Shown: piece by piece, positions 25,919 through 34,493 of the stretch
Position numbering within the stretch: the stretch's first letter is position 1
How the letters are laid out: each line of letters begins with the position of its first letter
Assembly: GCA_947478865.1 (NCBI GenBank)
Contig: CANJXF010000025.1
Location: 1 to 58,593, forward strand
DNA: 58,593 nucleotides
Direction: 5' to 3'
Source of the DNA: Verrucomicrobiales bacterium
GTDB taxonomy: Bacteria; Verrucomicrobiota; Verrucomicrobiia; Limisphaerales; CANJXF01
The notes under the pieces: generated by a model
What the model saw: the letters and a program-made list of their open reading frames with translations, nothing else
Database searches by the model: none
Told to the model about the DNA's origin: nothing
Position numbers and translations under genes: made by a program

Positions 25919-26941
25919 ATGACCCCCGAACGCTTCAACGCCATCACAGGACGCTACTCCAGTCTCGCAGTGGCCGTGGTGGGTGATTTCTGCCTGGATC
26001 GCTATCTGGAAATTGATCCGGCGCGGCAGGAGATTTCCATCGAGACGGGATTGCCCGTGCACAATGTGATCAACGTTCGCACGCAGCCCGGCGGTGCGGG
26101 AACGATTCTCAATAATCTCTCCGCGCTCGGTGTGGGGAAGATTTTTCCGGTCGGCTTTTCCGGCGAAGATGGTGAAGGATACGAACTGCGGCGCGCGCTG
26201 ACTGCTCGTCAAGGGGTGTCGCTGGAATACTTTTTGACCACTCCGGACCGTTGCACTTTCACCTACTGCAAGCCATTGGTGGTGGAGCAGGGGAAGAGCC
26301 CGCGCGAACTGAACCGCCTTGACCAGAAAAACTGGACGCCGACTCCGGGCGCAGTTTCTGAGGCAATCAGCGCTGCGGCACGAGCCTTGGCCGAAGAGGT
26401 GAGTGCAATCGCCCTTCTAAGCCAGGTCGATCAGCCGGAGACAGGTGTGCTGACCAAGGCGGTCCTTGAAACTTTTAAGAATATTCGCGCGACAAAATCG
26501 AATCAGACGATGCTTGCGGATAGCCGACACAGCTTGCGCGGTTTTCCGCCCGTTGCTTTCAAGATGAACGCGGCGGAACTCTCGGCATTCACCGGCATGA
26601 GCAGCGCGTCGGAGATTCCGGTGGTTGCCGCAGCCGCTTTGGAACTCGCCCGCCGCAACAACCAACCTGTTTTCGTCACGCTGGCCGAGCGCGGCATCGT
26701 TGGCGCGTTGCCGGATGGAACAACCGAGCACATTACCTCTCTGCCGTTACGTGGTGAGATTGATATCGTCGGCGCGGGCGATTCCGTGACCGCCAATCTC
26801 ACGGTTGCGTTGGCGGCGGGAGCGACCTTGCGTGAAGCCATTGAGCTGGCCAATGCCGCGGCTTCCATCGTTATCCACCAGCTCGGCACCACGGGGACCG
26901 CTTCGGTGGAGCAGATTCGCAAATTGGTTTGCTCGTACTAA
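25919..26941 (+). CDS. PfkB-family carbohydrate kinase, HldE-kinase-like
   Basis: A 340-residue ribokinase-fold kinase. VVGDFCLDRYLEID near the N-terminus and RTQPGGAGTILNNLSALG (PfkB motif 1) at about 58-76 are characteristic; the anion-hole/catalytic motif IVGAGDSVTANLT (PfkB motif 2, catalytic Asp of GAGD) is at about 283-295. The layout, with the opening GDFCLDRY, is closest to the ADP-heptose (HldE/RfaE) kinase branch, but GDVMLDRY is altered and a cytidylyltransferase domain is missing, so the sugar is uncertain. The last 4 bp overlap the convergent oxidoreductase gene. The HAD phosphatase 34 bp upstream could be its pathway partner. Confidence 0.88.
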   Translation: MTPERFNAITGRYSSLAVAVVGDFCLDRYLEIDPARQEISIETGLPVHNVINVRTQPGGAGTILNNLSALGVGKIFPVGFSGEDGEGYELRRALTARQGVSLEYFLTTPDRCTFTYCKPLVVEQGKSPRELNRLDQKNWTPTPGAVSEAISAAARALAEEVSAIALLSQVDQPETGVLTKAVLETFKNIRATKSNQTMLADSRHSLRGFPPVAFKMNAAELSAFTGMSSASEIPVVAAAALELARRNNQPVFVTLAERGIVGALPDGTTEHITSLPLRGEIDIVGAGDSVTANLTVALAAGATLREAIELANAAASIVIHQLGTTGTASVEQIRKLVCSY

Positions 26942-27969
26942 GGCGCTATTACACACGACGTTCGAGTCTCCGCCGATCGGTAAATGGCTTCCTCCACCAC
27001 AAGATTTTTCAGGTAGTCGCGCCCATTGGTTTCGAAGGGCAAGCCGTCCAACAGGCGATCCACAAAGTGGCGTTGGGTGAGGTAAACGCAGTCTCCACAG
27101 AACCCGCGCCGTTCGTGTGGGTAGTTCACAGCCTGCTCTTTTCCGTTGAGTTTCTGGAGCGTGAGTTTTCCATCGCCATCCAGGCGCAAAGTCCCGCCGT
27201 TGCCTTCCAAAAGAAATTCGCCAAAGGTGTAGCGCGGATCGCTTGAAGTGGATTCGTTGAAACGATTCGCGTCCCATTGCCCGAGTGCGCCGTGGGCAAA
27301 TTCAAAGACCAGCAGCGCGCAATCTTCTCCTTTGATTGCCGGGTTTAATCGACGCAGCCACGCTGTGACTCGGGTCATTTCCCCCGCAAGAAAGCGAAAG
27401 GTATCGATAAAATGAACGCCGTTTTCGTAAATCAGGAAGCGCGGATAGTCGCGGAAATAAGGCTGACGCGGCCGGTAAGCTTCCTCGCCCCAACCATCGC
27501 CCATGCGCGAGCGAAAGCAGAGGGAATGCAGCTTGTCACCAATCGCGCCGGCGTCGAGTTGGCGTTTGATTTCGCGATGCCACGGTTGGAATCGAAAATT
27601 ATCATGCACCATGAAACGCGCGCCCGCTTGCTCGGCATCGAGCACAATTGCTTCCGCCTCGGCATACGATGGAGCGAGTGGTTTCTGGCAAATAATCTGA
27701 ATGCCGCGCTGGGAGGCTTCCGCGCAGATTTCCCGATGCGAGCCGGGTGGTGTGATGATGTCCACGAAGTCCGGTTTCTCGGCATCCAACATGGCGCGAT
27801 AATCAGCGTAGCACTTTGGAATATTGAAAGTTGCCTGAATGGTTTTCGCGCGCTCGGCGCTGGTTTCGCTGAACGCCACCAACTGCACTTCTGGAAGGCG
27901 TTGCCACGCTTCGAAATGGAATGGGCTGAAATAACCTCCGCCAATGGCGACACCTTTTAATTTTTTCAT
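26938..27969 (-). CDS. Gfo/Idh/MocA-family oxidoreductase
   Basis: A 343-residue NAD(P)-dependent dehydrogenase. The Rossmann N-terminus is KGVAIGGGYFSPFHFEAW, a slightly unusual G-G-G-Y form, followed by VDIITPPGSHREI and CQKPLAPSYAEA, in which the usual E-K-P motif is Q-K-P with the Lys kept. The C-terminal alpha/beta domain (about 125-330) includes ENGVHFIDTFRFLAG, with the HxxD-type His typical of the family. Members oxidise or isomerise sugars and inositols; no signal peptide, so cytoplasmic, unlike many twin-arginine members in this phylum. It converges on the PfkB kinase gene with a 4-bp stop overlap. Confidence 0.9.
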   Translation of the reverse strand: MKKLKGVAIGGGYFSPFHFEAWQRLPEVQLVAFSETSAERAKTIQATFNIPKCYADYRAMLDAEKPDFVDIITPPGSHREICAEASQRGIQIICQKPLAPSYAEAEAIVLDAEQAGARFMVHDNFRFQPWHREIKRQLDAGAIGDKLHSLCFRSRMGDGWGEEAYRPRQPYFRDYPRFLIYENGVHFIDTFRFLAGEMTRVTAWLRRLNPAIKGEDCALLVFEFAHGALGQWDANRFNESTSSDPRYTFGEFLLEGNGGTLRLDGDGKLTLQKLNGKEQAVNYPHERRGFCGDCVYLTQRHFVDRLLDGLPFETNGRDYLKNLVVEEAIYRSAETRTSCVIAP

Positions 27970-28219
27970 CGGCGTGTTTTGATCCAGAACCCAGTGAACC
28001 TATTTGCCGGGAACGATCGCCAGAAGCCTGCCGTTTTTTGTGCACCTTGGTCAACAGCGCGCAAAGAAGTTCGCATTCCATTTGCCGGCATATTCGCGGG
28101 AAAGGTCGCATCGCAATGCAGGACAACCAGTTGGCGCGGGGCCCGGCAACGGTCAAGGAGATTGGCAGCGCGGTTGCTAAGAAGGTCAGGAGGGTTTTTT
28201 GACTCGGAATTTTTTACTT

Positions 28220-29137
28220 ATGAAACTTGGTTATCTGATCGACATGGATGGGGTCATCTATCGGGAAAACAATTTGATCGATGGCGCGGCGCAATTTGTT
28301 GACGCGCTTATTTCATCCGGCACACCGTTTCTTTTTCTCACCAACAACTCCGCGCCCACGCCGGAGGATTTGGCGGTGCGCCTCAAGCATCTTGGCATCA
28401 ACGGAGTTTCTCCGCGGCATTTCTACACTTCGGCGATGAACACCGCCGAGTTTCTTTCCGAAACGCATCCCAATTGCACGGTCTTTGTCCTTGGCGAAGG
28501 AGGGATTCTCACCGCGTTGCACGACAAAAAAATTGCCAATGACGCCATTAATCCCAGCTACGTCGTGGTTGGCGAAGGAATGCCAACCATGGAAAAACTC
28601 ACCAAGGCGCATGAATGCATCGAACGCGGCGCACGTTTGCTGGCGACGAATCCTGATAACTGGTGTCCGGTTGGCGCGCAGAAAACGCGGCCCGGCGCTG
28701 GCTCGACTGCGGCGTTCCTGGAATCGAGCACCGGACGACGCCCGTATTATCTCGGCAAGCCAAACGGCTACATGTTTCACCGCGCCCGACGTAAACTGGC
28801 TGAACTCGCTCTCGGCAATCCTCACGATGTGGTGATGATCGGCGATACGATGGAAACGGACATTCGCGGCGCGATCGAAGCTGGGATGTATGGATTTCTC
28901 GTGCTCACCGGCGCGACGCAACTGGAAGCCGTGGGCGATTACGTTTATCAGCCGACGCGGATATTGCAGAGCGTGGCTGACCTGACTGACGAAATTAAAA
29001 CCGGCAAAGTGTCCGACCGCCTCAACAGCCCGGTCTATTCACATTCCGGATTTCACGGGGGAAAACCTGGGAACCGCCATCAAACCGATGTCCTCGCCCA
29101 CTTCAAACCGCGTCCGCGCCCGGCGATGACGAAGTGA
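28220..29137 (+). CDS. NagD-like HAD-IIA phosphatase
   Basis: A 305-residue HAD hydrolase of the NagD/4-nitrophenylphosphatase (IIA) type. YLIDMDGVIYR near the N-terminus is motif I (DMDG), FLTNNSAPT is motif II (TNN), YYLGKPNGYMF supplies the motif III Lys in the LGKP form and VMIGDTMETDI is motif IV. ATG 28220 gives the family-standard N-terminus; an in-frame TTG at 28199 sits 4 nt after a strong AGGAGGG (28188-28194), so the true start could be there, adding 7 residues. The C-terminus (about 270-305) extends past the fold into a basic, Pro-rich tail. Likely a broad nucleotide or sugar-phosphate phosphatase. Confidence 0.87.
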   Translation: MKLGYLIDMDGVIYRENNLIDGAAQFVDALISSGTPFLFLTNNSAPTPEDLAVRLKHLGINGVSPRHFYTSAMNTAEFLSETHPNCTVFVLGEGGILTALHDKKIANDAINPSYVVVGEGMPTMEKLTKAHECIERGARLLATNPDNWCPVGAQKTRPGAGSTAAFLESSTGRRPYYLGKPNGYMFHRARRKLAELALGNPHDVVMIGDTMETDIRGAIEAGMYGFLVLTGATQLEAVGDYVYQPTRILQSVADLTDEIKTGKVSDRLNSPVYSHSGFHGGKPGNRHQTDVLAHFKPRPRPAMTK

Positions 29138-29487
29138 GTGGATTGACTGACCGGTTGGGGTGACTTTAGATCTTCGCGTTTTGGCGGCAAGCGTCGAGCT
29201 GCGTCGTATTCCGCCGGGTTCGGTGGCCCGCGTGCGCTTTGCTGCGAGGAAGTGCCAATGAGTATAGGGCGCACCGAAAGGCGTCCGCTGGCCGGAGCGG
29301 TGGGATAAATTCTGGCCCAGGGCCGGGAAGGCGACTCCCTGCCAGCATTATTTCATCAAGACGGAGGAATCGATGTTCGGTTGATCGATTAACCTCTGAG
29401 AAAGAACAAGCAGATGATCCGACATTGCCTTCCTGCAGCCATCGTCGATGGATGGACCGGATTCCCCTCCAAAATGCAACCAACGGC
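29138..29487. other. Intergenic region downstream of the ATP synthase operon
   Basis: 350 bp between the NagD-like gene and the end of atpG. Short frames exist on both strands (for example 29166-29483 minus) but show no family features or ribosome binding sites. Notably, neither atpD nor atpC is present here, where they would normally follow atpG. No clear intrinsic terminator was seen for either flanking gene. Confidence 0.5.
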
Positions 29488-30366
29488 TTAACCCATTGCC
29501 ATGGCGGCGCTGGTGATTTCGAGAAGCTCTTTGGTGATATTGGCCTGTCGAAGCTTGTTGTATTCGAGCGTCAGATCTTTGATGAGCTGCTTGGCGTTGT
29601 CGGTCGCGTTTTTCATCGCCACCATTCGCGCGCTGTGTTCGCTCGCCTTGGCTTCCAACAATATTTGGAAGACCTGGAAATTCAGATAGTGCGGAATCAA
29701 TGCGCCCAACACAGCGGGTGCGCCCGGTTCGAAAATATATTCGGTCGAGCCTGGCTCAAGCGCTTCGTGATTAACTTCGCCATGAATGCCCGCCGTCACG
29801 CCTTTGATCTCAACGATTGGCATCAGTTGACGCACTTCGGGCTTCTGGTTCAGGGTCGAGATGAAATTGGTGAATAGAATGTCAACTTGATCGACCTCGC
29901 CTTTGCTGAAAAGGTCCTGCGCAAACTTGGAAATGGCCCGCGCTTCGGAAAACAACGGCGCGTCTTTGTAAGTGAACTCCGCGGCGAGCTGGCGCTTGGT
30001 CCGAGCCACAAACTGCGAGGCTTTTCGGCCGGCCGTAATGTAGACGGTGGTGTTCTTGTCGAACTTGACGGCTTCGCGAAGCAAATTTCCGTTGAGCGCA
30101 CCAGCCAGGCCTTTGTCGCTGCTGATGACGATGAGCGCACGCTTTTTCAGCTCGCGCGCCTCCAAAAGCGGATGGGTGAAGTCACCGGCATTCGTCGTGA
30201 CTTGCGCCAGCACCGCATTCATCAAAGTGGCGTAAGGCCGGCCAGCAATGGCCGCCATTTGCGCCTTGCGCATCTTCGAGGCAGCAACCATCTGCATCGC
30301 CTTGGTGATTTGCGCTGTGTTTTTGACCGACTTAATCCGTCGGCGAATGTCGCGTGTGCTGGGCAT
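29488..30366 (-). CDS. atpG: ATP synthase F1 gamma subunit
   Basis: A 292-residue rotor subunit, normal in length. The N-terminal helix MPSTRDIRRRIKSVKNTAQI followed by ITKAMQMVAASKMRKAQ is the classic gamma start that inserts in the alpha3beta3 core. IVISSDKGLAGALNGNL is the conserved central strand-turn, and the C-terminal helix has SEHSARMVAMKNATDNA and TKELLEITSAAMA, matching the gamma signature. Last gene of the visible atp operon, 7 bp after atpA. The usual following genes atpD and atpC are missing at this locus. Confidence 0.97.
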   Translation of the reverse strand: MPSTRDIRRRIKSVKNTAQITKAMQMVAASKMRKAQMAAIAGRPYATLMNAVLAQVTTNAGDFTHPLLEARELKKRALIVISSDKGLAGALNGNLLREAVKFDKNTTVYITAGRKASQFVARTKRQLAAEFTYKDAPLFSEARAISKFAQDLFSKGEVDQVDILFTNFISTLNQKPEVRQLMPIVEIKGVTAGIHGEVNHEALEPGSTEYIFEPGAPAVLGALIPHYLNFQVFQILLEAKASEHSARMVAMKNATDNAKQLIKDLTLEYNKLRQANITKELLEITSAAMAMG

Positions 30367-30373
30367 GTAAAAG

Positions 30374-31906
30374 TTATTTGTAAGTCTGCTTGAACTCGGT
30401 GACTGCAGCCTTCAGGTCGGCGATAAGCGCATCACTCAACGCTTTTTCTTTCGAAATTTTGCCAAGCAATTCAGATTTCCGGCTCGACAGAAAGTCGGTC
30501 AGTTTCGCTTGGAAATCTTTGATCTTTTCCACGGCGACATCGTCCATCAAACCGTTTTGCACCGTCCAGAGGACGGCGGCCTGCACTTCGACCGGCATCG
30601 GGTTGTATTGCGGCTGTTTGAAAACTTCGACGATGCGTTTGCCGCGTTCGAGCTGCGCCTGGGTTTTTGCATCGAGATCGGAACCGAATTGCGCGAAGGC
30701 CGCCAATTCGCGGAATTGCGCGAGGTCACCTTTGATACGACCAGCGACTTGTTTCATCGCTTTGATCTGCGCCGCGGAACCGACGCGCGAAACCGAGAGG
30801 CCGACGGAAACAGCGGGGCGGATACCTTGATAGAACAAATCGGTTTCGAGATAGATCTGCCCGTCAGTGATCGAAATAACGTTCGTCGGAATGTAGGCCG
30901 AGACGTCGCCGGCTTGCGTTTCAATGATCGGCAACGCGGTGAGGGAACCATTGCCGGATTGTTCGTTCACACGCGCAGAACGTTCGAGCAAACGGCTGTG
31001 CAAGTAGAACACGTCACCGGGATACGCTTCACGACCGGACGGACGTTTCAAGACGAGCGCCACCTGGCGATAGGCCACGGCGTGCTTGGACAAATCGTCG
31101 AAAATGATCAGCGCATCCATGCCGTTGTCCATGAACCATTCGCCCATCGCGGCGCCCGCGAACGGAGCGAGGTATTGGTTCGTGGCAGAATCAGCGGCCG
31201 AGGAAGAAACGATGATCGTGTAAGGCATCGCGCCGGCTTCTTCGAGAACATTGATGACGCGGGCCACGTTCGACTGCTTCTGGCCAATCGCGACGTAGAT
31301 GCTGTAAATCGGGCGAAAATCTTTGTCGCCGCTCGCTTCCGCCGCGCGGTTCAGGCGGGCTTGGGAAATGATGGTGTCCACGCCGATCGTGGTTTTGCCG
31401 GTGGAACGATCGCCAATGATCAACTCGCGTTGACCGCGGCCGATCGGAATCATCGCGTCGATCGCCATGATGCCGGTCTGCACCGGTTGGCTGACCGATT
31501 TGCGTTTGATGATGCCGGGGGCGATTTTTTCGACGGGATAGGAAACCTCGCTCTTTACCGGCCCTTTGCCGTCAATTGGATTGCCGAGCGCATTCACGAC
31601 GCGGCCGAGCAGACCTTTGCCAACAGGAACCTGGAGCAATTTGCCGGTGGTGCGAACTTCCTGGCCTTCTTTGACGCTGGTGTATTCGCCGAGAATGATC
31701 GCGCCGACTTCCGTTTCTTCGAGGTTCAAAGCGAGTCCGACCACGCCGTTGCCGAAGTCTAACATCTCGTTGAGCATGGCGTCGGTCAGGCCTTCGATCT
31801 TCGCCACGCCGTCGCCGATTTCGCGCACGGTGCCGACGTTCTGCTTGGCGACCGACGTCTTTGCGCCGGAAATCTTCGATTCAATATCTTGCAATAAGGT
31901 ACTCAT
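30374..31906 (-). CDS. atpA: ATP synthase F1 alpha subunit
   Basis: A 510-residue protein of standard length. The N-terminal barrel contains [10 protein letters not shown], the P-loop is GDRSTGKT (family usual GDRQTGKT, here with Ser), Walker B is [13 protein letters not shown], and the alpha/beta signature [14 protein letters not shown] includes the Arg that reaches the catalytic site. The C-terminal helical domain is complete. It binds non-catalytic nucleotide and forms the alpha3beta3 hexamer with AtpD, which must be encoded elsewhere. Start ATG 31904-31906 lies 18 bp after atpH. A 417-codon frame on the opposite strand is a codon-bias shadow. Confidence 0.98.
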   Translation of the reverse strand: MSTLLQDIESKISGAKTSVAKQNVGTVREIGDGVAKIEGLTDAMLNEMLDFGNGVVGLALNLEETEVGAIILGEYTSVKEGQEVRTTGKLLQVPVGKGLLGRVVNALGNPIDGKGPVKSEVSYPVEKIAPGIIKRKSVSQPVQTGIMAIDAMIPIGRGQRELIIGDRSTGKTTIGVDTIISQARLNRAAEASGDKDFRPIYSIYVAIGQKQSNVARVINVLEEAGAMPYTIIVSSSAADSATNQYLAPFAGAAMGEWFMDNGMDALIIFDDLSKHAVAYRQVALVLKRPSGREAYPGDVFYLHSRLLERSARVNEQSGNGSLTALPIIETQAGDVSAYIPTNVISITDGQIYLETDLFYQGIRPAVSVGLSVSRVGSAAQIKAMKQVAGRIKGDLAQFRELAAFAQFGSDLDAKTQAQLERGKRIVEVFKQPQYNPMPVEVQAAVLWTVQNGLMDDVAVEKIKDFQAKLTDFLSSRKSELLGKISKEKALSDALIADLKAAVTEFKQTYK

Positions 31907-31924
31907 AAAATTGTTTTTCTCTGC

Positions 31925-32326
31925 TTAAGCGGCCTTGAAAGTTTCATCCAACTCGGTCAAGCGGGCGCGAACACTTCCGTCGTAAACATCGCTGCCGACC
32001 TGAATGCGCATCCCGCCGATCAGCGAGGAGTTTTGCGAAAATGCGAAGCGCAATCCCTTTCCGTAACGCTGCTCCAGGGTTGCTTTCAAATTGGTTTCCA
32101 ACTCGGGCGAAAGTGCCGTGGCGCTTTCAATTTTGGCCATGCGCCGATCTTGATCCAACTTCAGCAAACGCTGAAAATGGGAAAGAATCGCGACATATCC
32201 GCGCGGTTTGACCGTTAAAACTTCGTCCACCACCTGGCGTGCGCGGGATTCATCGAGCAACCCGTCAACCTGCGCCGCGCGAAACAGTTGTTTCGCATCG
32301 CGCCGTGCCTGTTTGGAAATTTTCAT
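31925..32326 (-). CDS. atpH: ATP synthase F1 delta subunit, short form
   Basis: A 133-residue protein recognised by position between atpF and atpA and by its C-terminus: FSQNSSLIGGMRIQVGSDVYDGSVRARLTEL, the OSCP/delta ending with the conserved G-G-x-x-I-x-x-G-x-x-x-x-D-x-S pattern. Delta subunits are usually about 175-185 residues, so this one lacks roughly 45 residues, mainly in the N-terminal six-helix bundle that docks on alpha. The start MKISKQARRDAKQLFRAAQ looks intact, so it is probably a genuinely short form and not a truncated gene. It links the b-subunit stalk to F1. Confidence 0.85.
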   Translation of the reverse strand: MKISKQARRDAKQLFRAAQVDGLLDESRARQVVDEVLTVKPRGYVAILSHFQRLLKLDQDRRMAKIESATALSPELETNLKATLEQRYGKGLRFAFSQNSSLIGGMRIQVGSDVYDGSVRARLTELDETFKAA

Positions 32327-32344
32327 CAGTTGAACGACTCGAAA

Positions 32345-32893
32345 TTAAGCGGCCAACTGTTTGTTCGTCTCTTCGGCCAAACGTTTCTGGTCTTCGACGT
32401 TGAGAATCTTGCCGGTGACTTTGCCGGTGGTTTCCACGACTAAACGGCCGATCTCGCGCTTGAGTTCGGACATCATGCGGGCGTGATCGGCTACAGCCGC
32501 TTCGCGAGCCTTGGAAATGATCTGTTCCGCTGCGGCAATGGCTTTTTGCGTTTCCTGCTCTTGAACGCGAGCGGCCGCCGCACGAGCTTCCTCGATCAAT
32601 TTGTTGGCTTGCGTGTTGGCCTGGCTCAAAACTTCCAAACGGGCCGCTTCCGTGCGGGTCAGCTCGGCTTTAATCTTGTCGGCATTGGCCAAACCGGAGG
32701 CGATGCGTTCGCGGCGCTCGGCCAAAACTTTCAAAATCGGTTTGTAGGCGAAGCGCTGCAAAAGGAACGCCACGATACAAAAGCTGATCACCTGGGAAAA
32801 GAACAGGGAGGTGTTGAAACCAAACTGTTCTCCGGTGGAACGTGCCAGTTCGCCGATTCCGCCGCCTGCTTCTGCTAATAAAATCAAATTCAT
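32345..32893 (-). CDS. atpF: ATP synthase Fo b subunit
   Basis: A 182-residue peripheral-stalk subunit. One N-terminal membrane helix (about 28-48, FFSQVISFCIVAFLLQRF) is followed by the conserved YKPILKVLAERRERIASGL and a long charged, Ala-rich coiled coil (about 55-160) with IEEARAAAARVQEQE. The short hydrophilic N-terminus before the helix (AEAGGGIGELARS) is longer than in E. coli. It lies 18 bp before atpH and 60 bp after atpE, and that gap contains an 11-bp inverted repeat. Confidence 0.95.
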   Translation of the reverse strand: MNLILLAEAGGGIGELARSTGEQFGFNTSLFFSQVISFCIVAFLLQRFAYKPILKVLAERRERIASGLANADKIKAELTRTEAARLEVLSQANTQANKLIEEARAAAARVQEQETQKAIAAAEQIISKAREAAVADHARMMSELKREIGRLVVETTGKVTGKILNVEDQKRLAEETNKQLAA

Positions 32894-32916
32894 AAATTTT
32901 TCCGAAAACGTCTGTT

Positions 32917-32947
32917 CAGGCGCGGAGCTTTTAAAACTCCGCGCCTG
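32917..32947 (-). promoter_or_regulatory. Stable hairpin between atpE and atpF
   Basis: CAGGCGCGGAG (32917-32927) pairs perfectly with CTCCGCGCCTG (32937-32947) over a 9-nt loop (CTTTTAAAA). It starts 6 bp after the atpE stop on the transcribed strand and is not followed by a T-run, so it is better seen as an mRNA-stability or processing structure than as a terminator. It could raise atpE expression over downstream genes, in line with the c-ring needing many copies per complex. Confidence 0.65.
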
Positions 32948-32953
32948 AGATCA

Positions 32954-33166
32954 TTACTTTGCCAAGAAGATGGCGAAGAAAACGATACCTTCAGCGAAGG
33001 CAGTGCTCAAAATCGCTTGCACGAGAATCTTGGTGGCTGCACCAGGATTACGTCCAACCGCTTCCGAAGCCTTCATACCGATCATTCCGACGCCGATTGC
33101 AGCGCCAGCGGCGGCTGCAGCAACGTGAAGATTGCCGGTCATTTCTGCTAGCATAGGCGTTAACAT
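32954..33166 (-). CDS. atpE: ATP synthase Fo c subunit (proteolipid)
   Basis: A 70-residue two-helix hairpin. ATG 33164-33166 is chosen because AAAGGAAA lies just upstream; the frame extends further but without initiation signals. Helix 1 is Ala/Gly-rich (about 15-36), the polar loop is GRNPG (R39-N40-P41) and helix 2 (about 45-67) holds the ion-carrying Glu59 in TAFAEGIVFF. The residues after Glu59 (G-I) and the lack of a Gln in helix 1 argue for a proton, not sodium, site. The gene is bracketed by inverted repeats at 33191-33227 and 32917-32947. Confidence 0.95.
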   Translation of the reverse strand: MLTPMLAEMTGNLHVAAAAAGAAIGVGMIGMKASEAVGRNPGAATKILVQAILSTAFAEGIVFFAIFLAK

Positions 33167-33190
33167 ACGTTTTTCCTTTTTTGTTTTGTC

Positions 33191-33227
33191 CAACGGCTCT
33201 CGCAGTCTTGCCACGATCAAGCCGTTG
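33191..33227 (-). promoter_or_regulatory. Inverted repeat between atpB and atpE
   Basis: CAACGGCT (33191-33198) and AGCCGTTG (33220-33227) are perfectly complementary over a 21-nt spacer. The element begins after the atpB stop and ends 24 bp before the atpE start on the transcribed strand. Together with the hairpin after atpE it frames the c-subunit message. Confidence 0.5.
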
Positions 33228-33233
33228 AAATTC

Positions 33234-34184
33234 TTAATGTTTGGCGGCTTCTCCGTGGCCGTGTTCTTCGTCGTGCTGACAAATCAGCAACGTGAAAACA
33301 GCGGTCAGCAACATGAATACGAGCGCCTGCACCAAACCGACCAAAAGCTCCATGAAATAGAAAGGGATTGGGAAAAGCCAGCCGAGCGCGGGCTTCATTG
33401 TCGCCATCGTTTCCAGCATGTTTTCACCGGCGAAAACGTTTCCGTAAAGTCGGAAGCTCAAAGAAACGGGGCGGAAGAGGATGGAAACGACTTCCAACAC
33501 GCCGACCAATATGAACACCAGAATCATCAATACTTTCAACGCACCTTTCGAATCACCTTTCGGGCCGAACAAGTGGAGGAGGAATCCGCCGGGGCCATTG
33601 GCTTGCAAGGCCCAAATTGTCCAGCAAACGAAGAACACCATCGACATCGCCAAGGTCATGTTCAAATCCGCGTTGGCACCGCGCAGCAACGGGTTGGAAA
33701 TGTGATGCAAATGACCGTCCGGTCCGGGATGTCCCCAACCGATGGAACCGACGCCGGGAATCAGGCCAAACCAGTTTGAGAAAAGAATGAAGATGAAAAT
33801 CGTCGCGAAGAACCAAAACGTTTTGTTGACGAGTTCGTGGCCGATGATGCCTTCGAGGAAATCGTGCAGGCTTTCGACGAGCCATTCCCAGAAATTTTGC
33901 GCGCCTTCGGGGATTTCTTTGATGTTGCGGGTGGCAATTTGAGCGAAAACAATGAGAAATAAAGCAACTGACCAGGTTACGAGCATTGAATTCGTGATTT
34001 TGAAGAAACCAAAATCTTTCAATACCGGAGCTGCCTGGGGCAGACCTTCATGCGCGCCACTTTCGGCATGCTCCGCGGGAGTGTTGCCTGCTACGGCATG
34101 GAGCGGGTCTGCTGAATGCGCTGGGTTCGCCGCGTGCAAGGCAACGGCGATAAACAATAAAACTGCGGTAAAAAGTGACTTCAT
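33234..34184 (-). CDS. atpB: ATP synthase Fo a subunit
   Basis: A 316-residue membrane protein. ATG 34182-34184 is used; a GTG directly before it is possible. Residues 1-20 look like a signal or first membrane segment, followed by a His/Ala/Glu-rich periplasmic stretch (about 22-52) absent in E. coli. Five more helices follow; the key channel helix contains FRPVSLSFRLYGNVFAGE with the essential Arg in FRLYGN. The C-terminus is His/Glu-rich (QHDEEHGHGEAAKH), which may bind metal or is just charged. First gene of the minus-strand operon; no atpI or atpZ precedes it. Confidence 0.95.
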   Translation of the reverse strand: MKSLFTAVLLFIAVALHAANPAHSADPLHAVAGNTPAEHAESGAHEGLPQAAPVLKDFGFFKITNSMLVTWSVALFLIVFAQIATRNIKEIPEGAQNFWEWLVESLHDFLEGIIGHELVNKTFWFFATIFIFILFSNWFGLIPGVGSIGWGHPGPDGHLHHISNPLLRGANADLNMTLAMSMVFFVCWTIWALQANGPGGFLLHLFGPKGDSKGALKVLMILVFILVGVLEVVSILFRPVSLSFRLYGNVFAGENMLETMATMKPALGWLFPIPFYFMELLVGLVQALVFMLLTAVFTLLICQHDEEHGHGEAAKH

Positions 34185-34493
34185 CACAGACTCGAGACCA
34201 AAAAAAACCTATCGACAAAAATGCTTCTGAAATAAACGGCTTTCCGGAAGCGCGGGAAAAGTTGCATTATCGTGAAATTATTCACAAGCGTTTTTTGTAT
34301 CCAATTTTCGCGAAACGATGGGGAAACGCTAATCAAGCTTGCGCTGCAACCCTCAGGAGAACCCTGCGATTCGGTGATCCGTGAACGGCTGGTGCGGTTT
34401 CGATGCCATCAGCCGAAAGCCATGTTGTAAATCTGCTGGCTTTCGCCCCACCGAACCCTTGACCCGGTTTTGATGACTGACCACAATTGTTCC

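Noticed and set aside
30509-31762. 417-codon plus-strand frame opposite atpA
   Set aside because: The atpA product is unmistakable; the opposite translation is Arg/Asp/His-rich with no domains.
34188-34493. Sigma-70-like promoter for the atp operon (TTGGAT - 18 bp - TAATTT on the minus strand near 34280)
   Set aside because: Only a loose match in AT-rich sequence and not supported by any other signal, so not listed as a feature.
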